Assembly: GCA_964584935.1 (NCBI GenBank)
Contig: CAZPBN010000006.1
Coordinates: 62,001-126,000, forward strand
Origin: CAZPBN01 sp964584935
Lineage (GTDB): Bacteria; Acidobacteriota; Aminicenantia; Aminicenantales; Aminicenantaceae
Direction of reading: 5' to 3'
Length of the DNA: 64,000 nucleotides
Below, piece after piece: positions 17,947-27,140 of this stretch (within the stretch, counting starts at the first letter, position 1; each line of letters opens with the position of its first letter). The translations under genes and the position numbers were made by a program. The notes under the pieces are model-generated. The model was not told where the DNA came from and did no database searches. It saw only the letters and a list, made by a program, of their open reading frames with translations.

Positions 17947-19083
17947 ATGTCTATAAAAGTTTCGATAGTAATGCCATGTCTTAATGAAGAGCAAACGCTT
18001 GGATCTTGTATCGAAAAAGCTAAAAAGGGGCTCAAAAAAGTCAATCTAGAAGGAGAGATAGTAGTTGTCGATAATGGTTCTACAGATAACTCTATAGATA
18101 TAGCTAAATCTAAAGGAGCTCGTGTTATTTTTGAAAAAACAAAAGGCTATGGCAGTGCTTTGCGGGCAGGAATTGAAGCCGCGAATGGCAAATACATCGT
18201 CATGGGGGATGCCGATAATACTTATGATTTTTCAGAAATTGACAAGTTTATTCAACCACTTCAAGAAGATGCCGACATAGTGATGGGATCAAGATTTAAG
18301 GGAAAAATTCTACCCAAAGCAATGAGTTGGTCTCATCGATATATTGGAAATCCTATCCTTTCTGGAATGCTTAATCTTTTCTTTCATTGTAAAATCTCTG
18401 ATTCACATTGTGGGCTCAGAGCTTTCACAAAAAAAGCATATTCACAGATTGCTCCTCAAACAAACGGTATGGAATTTGCTTCTGAAATGGTTATACATGC
18501 GATAAAAAAAAAGCTAAATATCAAAGAAATCCCTATCACCTATTATCCCCGTAAAGGAAAATCAAAATTAAGTTCTTTCAGAGATGCCTGGAGACATATA
18601 CGGTTTATGTTGCTTTATAGTCCGAATTATTTATTTCTTTTCCCTGCAACTATCTTGTTTCTCACAGGGATATCTTTGATGATCCGTTTACTATTTGGAC
18701 CGATATGGCTGTTCGGCCGTAGCTGGGACATTCATGTTGTGATTTTCGCCAGCATGATGACTATTTTAGGATGGCAAATCTTAAATCTTGGATTGTGTGC
18801 CAAGATATATGCTTTTCATATAGGTTTGGAAATGTCAGAATTCACTAAAAAACTTATACACATATTCAATATGGAAAGGACAATCTTAATCGGGGCCATC
18901 CTTTCTTTAATTGGAATAATGATTAGTTTATATATCCTCTTAATCTGGTCTGCCAGTGGGTTTGGAAGCCTTTCCCAAATAAAGACAGGAATATTATCAT
19001 TAACATTGATTGTGATGGGAGTAGGGATGATTTTTTCCGCATTTCTGGTCAGCATGTTGGAAATCAAATATTCAAAAGACTAA
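17947..19083 (+). CDS. Membrane-bound family 2 glycosyltransferase
   Basis: 378 residues. The N-terminal GT-A domain (1-225) carries V-M-P-C-L-N-E-E, V-V-D-N-G-S-T-D-N-S and the metal motif M-G-D-A-D-N-T-Y. Four hydrophobic segments follow at about 235-258, 270-290, 316-340 and 350-374. This is the layout of polyprenyl-phosphate glucose/hexose transferases that load sugars onto undecaprenyl phosphate at the inner membrane. The product is unknown. It has its own promoter and ribosome-binding site. Directly downstream lies a decayed reading frame that may once have belonged to the same transcription unit. Confidence 0.88.
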   Translation: MSIKVSIVMPCLNEEQTLGSCIEKAKKGLKKVNLEGEIVVVDNGSTDNSIDIAKSKGARVIFEKTKGYGSALRAGIEAANGKYIVMGDADNTYDFSEIDKFIQPLQEDADIVMGSRFKGKILPKAMSWSHRYIGNPILSGMLNLFFHCKISDSHCGLRAFTKKAYSQIAPQTNGMEFASEMVIHAIKKKLNIKEIPITYYPRKGKSKLSSFRDAWRHIRFMLLYSPNYLFLFPATILFLTGISLMIRLLFGPIWLFGRSWDIHVVIFASMMTILGWQILNLGLCAKIYAFHIGLEMSEFTKKLIHIFNMERTILIGAILSLIGIMISLYILLIWSASGFGSLSQIKTGILSLTLIVMGVGMIFSAFLVSMLEIKYSKD

Positions 19084-19085
19084 AA

Positions 19086-19431
19086 AGGTTAAAAAAATCA
19101 TTTGCAAAAACAAAGAATTTGATCCATTTTTAATATCTTTTATGTATCGTTAGCCTGATTACAGGACAGAATTATCGGAACTTGTGTCAGGTAAAAAAAT
19201 ACTGATATCAAATAAACTCCAATCATTCTTAATCAAAAAGTTAACAGATAATATTACCGTCAGATCCATTCAAACACCCAGTAAATTTCTTGCTCTAGAT
19301 TTAAATATGTTTTTGAAGAAAACAAATCTTTTTTTAGAAAATTTAAAATAACATCTTTCTTTAAATCAGACAAAGATATTTTCTATTTCGGATTCAACGG
19401 GCTTCTAATGCCAATAAGAAAATCTCATTGA
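19086..19431 (+). pseudogene. Decayed reading frame (in-frame stop plus frameshift)
   Basis: A plus-strand frame of normal coding composition runs from about 19086 to the TAA at 19349-19351, broken by one TAG at 19151-19153. Residues include ELSELVSGKKILIS and ITVRSIQTPSKFLALDLNMF. After a one-base shift near 19345 the coding character continues (FFKSDKDIFYFGFNGLLMP) to a TGA at 19429-19431. No start codon or ribosome-binding site is apparent. The family is not identified; the tail of a membrane glycosyltransferase is a guess from its position. Best explained as a pseudogene. Confidence 0.45.
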
Positions 19432-19537
19432 AATTCAGATATAATAATATCAATTTTCGTAGAATACAAACTTGAGAATTGATTCATTCTAGGATGTATC
19501 TTTTTGAATATGAGTTGACATTTTTGAATGAATAAAA

Positions 19538-19566
19538 TTGACTTAATAAAAAGAAGTCGATATCAT
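19538..19566 (+). promoter_or_regulatory. Sigma-70 promoter of symporter
   Basis: TTGACT (19538-19543), 17-nt spacer, TATCAT (19561-19566). The leader is about 40 nt and carries AAGGA before the ATG at 19614. A further TTGACA at 19515-19520 lacks a matching -10. Confidence 0.5.
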
Positions 19567-19613
19567 ATCTTTTTTTATCTATTCATTTTCTCTAGAATGA
19601 GAAGGAATTAATA

Positions 19614-20852
19614 ATGAAAAAAATCCGACTCCACACAAAAATATTTATAGGACTTATTCTTGGGATTGTTGCAGGTCTTATTTTCGGAGAAAAAGCTCAA
19701 CTCATCGAACCCATTGGTACGATTTTCCTTCGGCTCATCACAATGATCGTTGTTCCTCTAGTCTTTGTTTCTCTCATGCTCGGGACAGCAAGTCTGGGAG
19801 ATATTAAAAAGCTAGGCCGGATTGGAATAAAAACAGTCATTTACTTTACAATCACCACCATCATTGCCATTTCCATTGGTCTAGGCATGGCTAACATGGT
19901 TAAGCCGGGAATAGGACTTAAACAAGAAGTCAAAGAACAGTTAACAGAAAATTTTGAATCTGAAGCAAAAGTGGGCATTGAGAGAATGGAGGAAAAACCC
20001 TCTGCTTTAGATGTCCTCATCAATATTGTTCCAGAAAATCCTTTTAAATCTCTCATTGAAGGGAATATGCTGCAAGTTATTTTTCTTGCAATCTTGTTTG
20101 GAATTATTCTCACTCTTATAAAAAAAGAAAAATCAAAAATACTTATCCAATTCTTGGACAGCCTTAATGATGTCATCATTCAAGTGGTTCATATTGCTAT
20201 GAAACTGGCTCCTTATGGAGTCCTTGCTCTCATTGCTGCTGTCATCGGCCAATATGGCGTTAACATTCTGTTCACTCTCCTTAAATATTCTCTTGTCGTT
20301 ATAGGAAGTTTGTTGATATACACGTTCAGTGTGAACAGCCTGGCTTTGAGCATTATCGCTAGAACAAATCCATTCTTATTTTTCAGAGCGGTTAAAGAGG
20401 CTATGATTATTGCATTCAGCACGTCAAGCTCTAATGCCGCTCTACCTGTAAGCCTGGAATGTGTTGAACAAATCGGGGTTAGCAGAGAATATTCCAGTTT
20501 TGTTATTCCTATGGGAGCCACAATCAACATGGATGGAACCGCTCTCTATCAGGGAGTGGCAGCCGTCTTTATTGCCCAGATATATGGAATCCCTTTAGGT
20601 ATAATGGAGCAAGTGACTATTGTGTTGATGGCAACTTTGGCTTCTGTTGGCGCTGCAGGAGTTCCCGCAGCAGGAATTATAACCCTTGCTATGGTGCTGA
20701 AACAGATAGGAATTCCTCTTGAAGGGATTGCCTTGATTCTTGGAGTGGATAGATTCCTTGACATGTGCCGAACAACCACCAATATTATAGGAGATATGGC
20801 ATGTTCGGTGGTTATAAAACAAACGGAAACAATTAAAAATGAATCCCCTTAA
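19614..20852 (+). CDS. Dicarboxylate/amino acid:cation symporter (DAACS family)
   Basis: 412 residues with about eight membrane segments and two re-entrant loops, the GltP/GltPh layout. HP1 carries the serine-rich motif as S-T-S-S-S-N-A-A-L-P. TM7 carries N-M-D-G-T-A, the sodium and substrate site. HP2 and TM8 follow as G-A-A-G-V-P-A-A-G and L-G-V-D-R-F-L-D-M-C-R-T-T-T-N, including the arginine that contacts the side-chain carboxylate in glutamate/aspartate carriers. Import of glutamate, aspartate or C4-dicarboxylates driven by Na+ or H+ is expected. The inserted segment near residues 95-130 (charged, E/K-rich) is a loop extension. Its end overlaps the next gene by 14 nt. Confidence 0.93.
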   Translation: MKKIRLHTKIFIGLILGIVAGLIFGEKAQLIEPIGTIFLRLITMIVVPLVFVSLMLGTASLGDIKKLGRIGIKTVIYFTITTIIAISIGLGMANMVKPGIGLKQEVKEQLTENFESEAKVGIERMEEKPSALDVLINIVPENPFKSLIEGNMLQVIFLAILFGIILTLIKKEKSKILIQFLDSLNDVIIQVVHIAMKLAPYGVLALIAAVIGQYGVNILFTLLKYSLVVIGSLLIYTFSVNSLALSIIARTNPFLFFRAVKEAMIIAFSTSSSNAALPVSLECVEQIGVSREYSSFVIPMGATINMDGTALYQGVAAVFIAQIYGIPLGIMEQVTIVLMATLASVGAAGVPAAGIITLAMVLKQIGIPLEGIALILGVDRFLDMCRTTTNIIGDMACSVVIKQTETIKNESP

Positions 20853-21816
20853 CTACTGGTTTCGATTATTGCGTCTTTTTTATCATTATCAAAAGAGATC
20901 CACAAAACTTCCCTATTTACCAGTCAGACTATGGGTGGAACTTTCCAGTTTTTGCAACTTCAAATGCATCATGTGCCCCAATAAAGATCTCAAAAAAGAA
21001 TACAAGGGAAATATGGATTTTAACTTGTTCAAAAAAATCATAGACGAAGTAAAAGATGATTCCTTTGAAATAAATCTTGCTCACAGAGGAGAATCACTTC
21101 TCCATCCTCAAATCATTGAAGCGATTCATTATTCAAAAAAAAGAAATCTTTACACCCGTCTCCACACAAACGGATCCCTATTGACTGAATCCCTTTCAAC
21201 CAAAATCATTCAAGCAGGACTTGACCGCCTTTCATTCTCATTTGATGGTTATGATAAGAAAACCTACGAAAATATAAGAATAGGAGGAAACTTTAATAAA
21301 ACAGTCAATAACATAATCCAATTACTGAAAACAAAAAAAGAACTCCGGTCAAAAAAACCAGAAGTTGCCATTGAAGTCATAAATTTCAAGCAATTAAAAG
21401 GGAAAAAACATAGAGAAGAAAAAGAAAAATTTTTTAATTACTTTAGAAACCTTCCGCTGGATAGTTTTGTTCATAAAGAACTTCATAACTGGGCAGGAGA
21501 ATTTAAGAAAAAAGAGGAGTTTAACAACTTTTCTATATGCACTTTTCCCTGGAACGCTCTTGTTATATACTGGGACGGATCAGTCCTTCCCTGTACCCAG
21601 GACTTCTTCGGCTACAACATTGTGGGAAATGTTAAGAATTCCTCTATTAAAGAAATTTGGAACAATAAAAAAATGGTCTACCTCAGAAAAAAATTAGCTT
21701 TAAGGGAAATAAAAGAATTTAAGGCTTGTTCAAACTGTGATCGTCTTGAAAGGAAAAATTTCTTAGGAGTACCAAAAGAATATCTTTGGAAATTTATCAT
21801 TAAAAAAATGCCTTAA
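20839..21816 (+). CDS. Radical SAM protein with SPASM domain
   Basis: 325 residues. The radical SAM cluster motif is C39-N-F-K-C43-I-M-C46. A core TIM-barrel pattern follows (H-T-N-G-S-L-L-T; L-S-F-S-F-D-G-Y). A SPASM-type C-terminal segment has C-T-F-P-W, a D-G-S-V-L-P-C-T-Q-D-F motif, N-I-V-G-N-V, then C-S-N-C. SPASM enzymes modify peptides, proteins or sugars using auxiliary iron-sulfur clusters. No precursor peptide gene is visible nearby, so a RiPP role is not supported. The start overlaps the symporter's last codons, suggesting coupled translation, though a functional link is not evident. Confidence 0.88.
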   Translation: MNPLNYWFRLLRLFYHYQKRSTKLPYLPVRLWVELSSFCNFKCIMCPNKDLKKEYKGNMDFNLFKKIIDEVKDDSFEINLAHRGESLLHPQIIEAIHYSKKRNLYTRLHTNGSLLTESLSTKIIQAGLDRLSFSFDGYDKKTYENIRIGGNFNKTVNNIIQLLKTKKELRSKKPEVAIEVINFKQLKGKKHREEKEKFFNYFRNLPLDSFVHKELHNWAGEFKKKEEFNNFSICTFPWNALVIYWDGSVLPCTQDFFGYNIVGNVKNSSIKEIWNNKKMVYLRKKLALREIKEFKACSNCDRLERKNFLGVPKEYLWKFIIKKMP

Positions 21817-21894
21817 ATCAAATGAGCCAAGGTTGCTGCAGATATATTCAAGTGATTTAGGATTCAATCCCGCACCAAATCACAAACAAAATAA

Positions 21895-22704
21895 ATGATG
21901 ATATCAAAAAAAAACAAAGCCCTGGGACAGCATTTCATTAGAAAATCCTTTATTTTAAGAAAAATAATCCATTGTATTTCTCCTCAACCCGAAGATTTGA
22001 TTATAGAGATTGGAGCAGGAAAAGGAGCTTTGACATTTCCCCTTGCTCAAAAAGCTGGAAATGTTATCGCTATTGAAAAAGACAAAACTTTAATTCCTTA
22101 CCTTGAAAACAATTCCTTTACAAATTTAAGAATCATAAACAAAGATGTTTTGAACATTGATTTTAACGAACTCCTCCATAAAGAAAAAAAAGAGGCAAAT
22201 CAAGTAAAAATTGTAGGAAATTTACCTTATTCTATATCTTCCCCCATCCTTTTCAAACTCTTGGCATCCAAAGATAGGTTTTCTGAAAGCATATTTCTTC
22301 TTCAAAAAGAAGTTGCCGAAAGAATCGCTTCTCAGCCAGGTTCAAAAAAATATTCTGCGCTGTCAATCTTTTTTCAACTATTTTTCATAATAAAAATACA
22401 TTTCAAGCTCTCCCCAAAATGGTTTTCTCCACCTCCAAAAGTAGAATCAGTACTCATCTCTTTTAAAAAAAGAGAAAAACCTCTTTTTCTTATAGTCAAT
22501 GAAGATAAGTTCCATAATTTTCTAAAAATATCTTTTCAACATAGAAGAAAGACATTATTCAATAACCTAAAAACAATGAACTTTTCCTCCTCCTTAATAA
22601 ACAAGGCGTATACAGAGATAGGTATCAAATTCAATTGCCGGGCAGAACAGTTGACTATTTCCCAATTTTTCCAATTGTACAAATTTTTAACGTTCATGAA
22701 ATAA
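21895..22704 (+). CDS. rsmA: 16S rRNA (A1518/A1519-N6,N6)-dimethyltransferase
   Basis: 269 residues, the usual KsgA/RsmA length. Motifs in order: L-G-Q-H-F-I (residues 11-16), the SAM loop E-I-G-A-G-K-G-A-L-T, the acidic end of strand 2 in A-I-E-K-D, and the catalytic N-L-P-Y-S-I-S-S-P-I. The C-terminal helical domain holds F-Q-H-R-R-K-T-L and the C-R-A-E-Q-L segment. It dimethylates two adenines near the 3' end of 16S rRNA during small-subunit assembly. ftsK begins 26 nt downstream behind its own -10 box. Confidence 0.97.
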   Translation: MMISKKNKALGQHFIRKSFILRKIIHCISPQPEDLIIEIGAGKGALTFPLAQKAGNVIAIEKDKTLIPYLENNSFTNLRIINKDVLNIDFNELLHKEKKEANQVKIVGNLPYSISSPILFKLLASKDRFSESIFLLQKEVAERIASQPGSKKYSALSIFFQLFFIIKIHFKLSPKWFSPPPKVESVLISFKKREKPLFLIVNEDKFHNFLKISFQHRRKTLFNNLKTMNFSSSLINKAYTEIGIKFNCRAEQLTISQFFQLYKFLTFMK

Positions 22705-22716
22705 CCCCAAATGTGT

Positions 22717-22722
22717 TATAAT
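22717..22722 (+). promoter_or_regulatory. -10 box ahead of ftsK
   Basis: TATAAT at 22717-22722, 8 nt before the ATG at 22731, with no Shine-Dalgarno sequence. The -35 is weak (TTCATG near 22693). A leaderless start is possible. Confidence 0.35.
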
Positions 22723-22730
22723 TTCTAGAC

Positions 22731-24986
22731 ATGCGAGAGAAAAAAGAAAAGTCATCTATTAAAAAAACAGGTCTATCCGAAATAACGGCTATCATTTTAA
22801 TCTTCCTTGCTATATTCAGTATAACCAGCCTGATCAGCTATCATCCTGAAGACCCCTCATGGACAAATGCCCCTCCCCCGGATCAAAACGTTCACAATTT
22901 CATGGGAAAAGTCGGAGCCGTATTCTCTGATATTCTTCTCCAATTATTTGGATTCTCTTCGTTCATCATCCCCTTTCTATTCGGATATTTTGGCTATAAA
23001 AAATTCAAACAGAAAAAAGATAAAAATTTCATAAAATTAGCCCTAGGAGCTTTTTTCTCAATTCTTTTAATCAGTGCCCTCCTTTTTAAATTGTTTCATA
23101 GTATTTCCTGGCATAAGGTTTCCATTCGAGCAGGTGGACTTATAGGAAAAACAATGTCTTCCTTCATGACAAAATATTTCAGTCACGAAGGCACAATGAT
23201 TATCCTTTTTACCCTATTAATTGTTCTGTTAAGTTTGTACACAAAGTTTTCATTCAGAAGCGCTATTTCTTATTTTGTCAGATTCTTCAATTTTATTTTT
23301 AAAGAGGTAAGAATTAAAATCATTAATTATAAGAAGGAGAAAACAAGGAAACAACAGAAAAAAAAGCTCAAAAAAGAATATACACTTCCCCTTAAAAAAG
23401 TTGAAAAGGTACCAACCAGCGATAACATCTTTCCCCAAAAATCTAAGAAAGAGAAATCAGAACTGGAGACCTTTCCAGAAAAATATCTTTTCCCTGAGAT
23501 GGATAAAAATGACACCTATCACTTTCCCTCCTTGAGTCTTCTTGACCAGAGTAAAGAAGCTCATAAAATTGACAAGGAGGAGCTTTTCGAAAAAAAATCC
23601 CTCATTGAAGGAAAACTGAGAGAGTTTCGGGTAGAAGGAGAGGTGAGAGAATACCATCCGGGGCCAGTGATAACAACTTATGAATATTCTCCTCAGCCCG
23701 GAATAAAAGTAAGCCAAGTATCAAACCTAACTGAAGATTTATCACTGGCTTTGCAAGCAGAATCGGTAAGAATACACAGAATGCCTGGAAAGTCTTCACT
23801 CGGAGTTGAAGTTCCCAACAATAAAAGAGAAGTGATTCAAATTAGGAATATCATCCAGTCAGATAAATTTCAGAGGAGCCGTTCCAAATTAACATTTGCT
23901 CTTGGCAAGACCATTCACAACGAAGTCTATATCACAGACCTTTCTGTTATGCCCCATCTCCTCATAGCCGGGGCTACGGGAACAGGAAAAAGCGTGGCTT
24001 TGAATTGTCTCATCGCCAGTATTTTATATAAAGCCACTCCGGATGAAGTCAAACTTGTCCTTATCGATCCAAAGAAGTTAGAATTTTCAGTTTACGAAGG
24101 AATTCCGCATCTTCTATGCCCGGTTATCAAAGATCCCAAAAAAGCGGGTTCCGTGCTTCTGGATGCCATTAAAAAAATGGAAGAGCGCTATCACAAATTA
24201 GGGTTTCATAAGGCGAGAAACATCGTGCAGTATAACAATCAAGTCAAACAAATATTGAAGGAAAATAAAGGAAAATTAAACAAAGAAGAAAAAGAAAATT
24301 TAAAGCCTCTTCCTTATATCGTGATAATCATTGACGAGCTATCAGAACTGATGATGATAGGAGCCCAGGAAGTTGAATACAGCATCGCCCGCCTCGCACA
24401 ACTGGCTCGAGCTGTTGGCATTCATCTAGTTATGGCAACTCAGAGGCCCTCTATCGATGTCATAACAGGAACCATTAAAAATAATTTTTCAAGCCGAATT
24501 GCTTTCAGAGTTCCCTCAAAAGTCGACTCAAGAATCATTATTGACACAGCTGGAGCTGAAAAACTTCTTGGATCAGGAGATATGCTCTTTATGCCCCCCC
24601 ATTATCCGCGTCTGATTAGACTTCACTGTTCCTATATTTCCCTTGCCGAAACAACCAGGTTGGTCAGATTTGTAAAGGATCAGGGGAAACCAATATATGA
24701 TGATAAAATTGTTAACGTTCTTAAAAAACCAGCAAGTCAAGCCAAAAAAGAGGAATTCGAGGAAAAGGATGAGTTGTTTGATAAAGCCGTAGAACTGGTT
24801 CTCCTCACAGGACAGGCATCTGCTTCTTATCTCCAAAGAAAACTCAAGCTAGGATATGCCAGAGCTTCCCGAATCATTGACCAAATGGAACAGGAAAAAA
24901 TTGTGGGCCCCTCCGAAGGAAGCAAACCAAGAGAAATCATCGTTGATCCTCAATCATACCTGGAGAAAATCAAGAAAGAAGAATAG
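22731..24986 (+). CDS. ftsK: DNA translocase FtsK/SpoIIIE
   Basis: 751 residues. The N-terminal 190 residues hold about four membrane helices. A charged linker follows (about 195-290), then the alpha/beta motor: Walker A G414-A-T-G-T-G-K420-S, Walker B V-I-I-I-D-E-L-S-E-L, and the FtsK M-A-T-Q-R-P-S-I-D-V-I-T-G motif. The C-terminus (about 680-751) is a winged-helix gamma domain (A-S-A-S-Y-L-Q-R-K-L-K-L-G-Y-A-R-A) that reads polar DNA sequences. It pumps chromosome termini through the division septum. The following gene starts directly after its stop codon. Confidence 0.97.
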   Translation: MREKKEKSSIKKTGLSEITAIILIFLAIFSITSLISYHPEDPSWTNAPPPDQNVHNFMGKVGAVFSDILLQLFGFSSFIIPFLFGYFGYKKFKQKKDKNFIKLALGAFFSILLISALLFKLFHSISWHKVSIRAGGLIGKTMSSFMTKYFSHEGTMIILFTLLIVLLSLYTKFSFRSAISYFVRFFNFIFKEVRIKIINYKKEKTRKQQKKKLKKEYTLPLKKVEKVPTSDNIFPQKSKKEKSELETFPEKYLFPEMDKNDTYHFPSLSLLDQSKEAHKIDKEELFEKKSLIEGKLREFRVEGEVREYHPGPVITTYEYSPQPGIKVSQVSNLTEDLSLALQAESVRIHRMPGKSSLGVEVPNNKREVIQIRNIIQSDKFQRSRSKLTFALGKTIHNEVYITDLSVMPHLLIAGATGTGKSVALNCLIASILYKATPDEVKLVLIDPKKLEFSVYEGIPHLLCPVIKDPKKAGSVLLDAIKKMEERYHKLGFHKARNIVQYNNQVKQILKENKGKLNKEEKENLKPLPYIVIIIDELSELMMIGAQEVEYSIARLAQLARAVGIHLVMATQRPSIDVITGTIKNNFSSRIAFRVPSKVDSRIIIDTAGAEKLLGSGDMLFMPPHYPRLIRLHCSYISLAETTRLVRFVKDQGKPIYDDKIVNVLKKPASQAKKEEFEEKDELFDKAVELVLLTGQASASYLQRKLKLGYARASRIIDQMEQEKIVGPSEGSKPREIIVDPQSYLEKIKKEE

Positions 24987-27074
24987 ATGTTTCCCTCCAA
25001 CAAAAAAAAAGTGAAGAAAGCTTTAAAAAATAAAAGTTTACAGAACGCTCTCAAAAAAGCTTCGTTAAATCATTTCAAGAAATTCAATAAAACAAAAAAC
25101 GAAATTCCCTGGGAAGAATATAAACAAAAAGCGTCTGATATTAAAGAGAAATGCATCAAAATATTACCTCAACTTATCCATAAATTCCGCGAGGAAGCAA
25201 GAAAGGCAGGAGCTAATGTATATATAGCCAATACACCAAAAGAAGCTCTTGCTGAAATTGAAAACATTTTATCCCGAAAAAAAGCAAAACTCATCGTTAA
25301 ATCAAAATCAATGGTGAGTGAGGAAATCCATCTTAACGAGCATCTCCAGAAAAAAGGATATAAAATACTGGAGACAGATTTAGGAGAATGGATTATACAG
25401 CTGGCAAAAGAGAGGCCTTCTCATATTACAGCTCCAGCTCTCCATAAAACAAGAACAGAAATAGCCGATTTATTAAGTAGCCGATTTAAACAAAATGTCT
25501 CATCTGATCCAAAAAAAATCGCAAAACTATCCCGCAAGGAAATGCGGAAAGCATTCATGAAAGCAGATATAGGAATATCGGGTGCTAACATAGCTGTTGC
25601 CGAAACAGGCACTCTTATCATATTAAGCAATGAAGGAAATGCCAGACTTGTTGCTTCTCTCCCGCCTGTTCATATCGCTATCATCACGACTGAAAAATTT
25701 GTGGAAACACTGGAAGAATCGATTCCTTTAATTAAAGTCCTCACTATTGCCTCTTCAGGCTCAAAATTAACTTCATACATCACCTATATCACCGGTCCAA
25801 GTCATACCACAGATATTGAAAAAGAGTTTGTTGTTGGAGTCCACGGCCCCAAGGAATTACATATAATTATACTTGACAACGGAAGGTTGGCTGTTCAAAA
25901 AGACAAAGACTTCAGTAAAACTCTATCCTGTTTAAAATGTGGTGGGTGTATGCTGGTTTGTCCTGTTTTTCAATTGCTGGGAGGACATATCTACGGAGGA
26001 CCTGTCTATCCGGGAGGTATTGGGATTCTTCTCTCTGAAGTAAACAATTCCCTGAAAAAATCTTCCACCCTATACGACTTTTGCGCTGATTGTAAAAAAT
26101 GCGAAGAATTCTGTCCGGTCGGAATTCCAACCGGGGAATTAATTTTAAAATTAAAAAATAAAAAAGGACCGAAATTATGGGAAAAAGCTCTTTCCAGAAT
26201 TTACAGCAATAAATCCTTGACTGAACAAGGAGCCAATCTACTTTCCATTGCACAAAAACCATGGTTGAAAAAAGGAAGGCTCCAAAATCTTCCTTTCCCT
26301 TTCACAAAAGGAAAATCCTTTCCTGCCCTCAATTTAAAAAAAACAAAGCTTTCAATGAAACAAAAGCAATCAAAGATTTATCTCTTTCAGGGATGTCTTT
26401 GTCGTTTTTTTTTCCCTGAAATAAGGGAAAGTGTTATTAAAAGCCTCCCTTCATTCGGATTGACCGTTATTATTCCATCTGAGCAGGTTTGCTGTGGAGC
26501 TCCGAATTACCATCTTGGAAATATAAACGACGTCAAAAAACTCGCATTAATAAATTACAATTCTATAAAAAAAGAAAATCCTGACTTCATAATCACAATC
26601 TGTCCAACCGGCAATGCAATGTTAAAAAATAGTTATCCTGAAATCATTCCGGAATTTAAAAACTGGACAGACAAAATCTTTGACTTCACACAATTTATGG
26701 TTCAAAAAAACTTTATACAAAAGACAGGAAACTTGATTAAAAAAGAAAAGGTGTTTTATCACTATCCCTGCCATTACATTAATGAACTAAAACTTAAAAA
26801 TGAGCCCAAAAGACTCCTTGAAAGCAGTGGATATCAATTTGAAGAGGAAGAAGAACCTTTGACATGCTGTGGGTTTTGCGGAATTTTTAGTTTTAAAAAT
26901 CCTCATATTTCCTCAAAATTATGGGAAAAGAAAAAAGCAAAGATTCTTGAAAGGAAGGCTCCTATAATAGCAACAGACTGTCCGGGATGTCTTTTTCAAA
27001 TAAAAGCCGGCTTTTCCGACCAAGAAAGAAGGATTCACCATACAGCAGAACTTGTCGCCAGGGCTATGAAATAA
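24987..27074 (+). CDS. LUD-domain iron-sulfur protein fused to CCG domains (LutB-LutA-like)
   Basis: 695 residues joining two proteins that are usually separate. Residues about 60-300 are a LUD (LutB-type) domain with A-D-I-G-I-S-G-A-N-I-A-V-A-E-T-G-T. Two ferredoxin-like clusters follow: C-L-K-C-G-G-C-M-L-V-C-P and C-A-D-C-K-K-C-E-E-F-C-P-V-G. The C-terminal 230 residues contain two CCG (LutA/GlcF-type) modules, with C-C-G-A-P-N-Y and C-C-G-F-C-G. In other bacteria, LutABC oxidises L-lactate to pyruvate. No LutC-like gene is visible here. Translation follows the ftsK stop without a gap. A redox role in lactate or 2-hydroxyacid oxidation at the membrane is likely. Confidence 0.87.
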   Translation: MFPSNKKKVKKALKNKSLQNALKKASLNHFKKFNKTKNEIPWEEYKQKASDIKEKCIKILPQLIHKFREEARKAGANVYIANTPKEALAEIENILSRKKAKLIVKSKSMVSEEIHLNEHLQKKGYKILETDLGEWIIQLAKERPSHITAPALHKTRTEIADLLSSRFKQNVSSDPKKIAKLSRKEMRKAFMKADIGISGANIAVAETGTLIILSNEGNARLVASLPPVHIAIITTEKFVETLEESIPLIKVLTIASSGSKLTSYITYITGPSHTTDIEKEFVVGVHGPKELHIIILDNGRLAVQKDKDFSKTLSCLKCGGCMLVCPVFQLLGGHIYGGPVYPGGIGILLSEVNNSLKKSSTLYDFCADCKKCEEFCPVGIPTGELILKLKNKKGPKLWEKALSRIYSNKSLTEQGANLLSIAQKPWLKKGRLQNLPFPFTKGKSFPALNLKKTKLSMKQKQSKIYLFQGCLCRFFFPEIRESVIKSLPSFGLTVIIPSEQVCCGAPNYHLGNINDVKKLALINYNSIKKENPDFIITICPTGNAMLKNSYPEIIPEFKNWTDKIFDFTQFMVQKNFIQKTGNLIKKEKVFYHYPCHYINELKLKNEPKRLLESSGYQFEEEEEPLTCCGFCGIFSFKNPHISSKLWEKKKAKILERKAPIIATDCPGCLFQIKAGFSDQERRIHHTAELVARAMK

Positions 27075-27104
27075 ACTGATTAAAATCCAGCTATAACTCT
27101 GGAC

Positions 27105-27133
27105 TTGTAAACTCTATTATCCGTTTATATAAT
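27105..27133 (+). promoter_or_regulatory. Sigma-70 promoter, leaderless, of ECF sigma gene
   Basis: TTGTAA (27105-27110), 17-nt spacer, perfect TATAAT (27128-27133). The GTG start at 27141 sits 7 nt after the -10, so the mRNA probably begins at the start codon. Confidence 0.55.
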
Positions 27134-27140
27134 TAATCAA

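Larger units (their letters stand above)
19084..19613. other. Intergenic region with gene relic and symporter promoter
   Basis: Contains the probable relic 19086-19431 and the promoter 19538-19566 described separately. Nothing else is recognised. Confidence 0.5.

Noticed and set aside
21859..21877. tRNA-like 3' end (GGATTCAATCCCGCACCA)
   Set aside because: Resembles a T-arm plus acceptor end, but no matching 5' acceptor strand, D-arm or anticodon arm is found in the preceding 75 nt.
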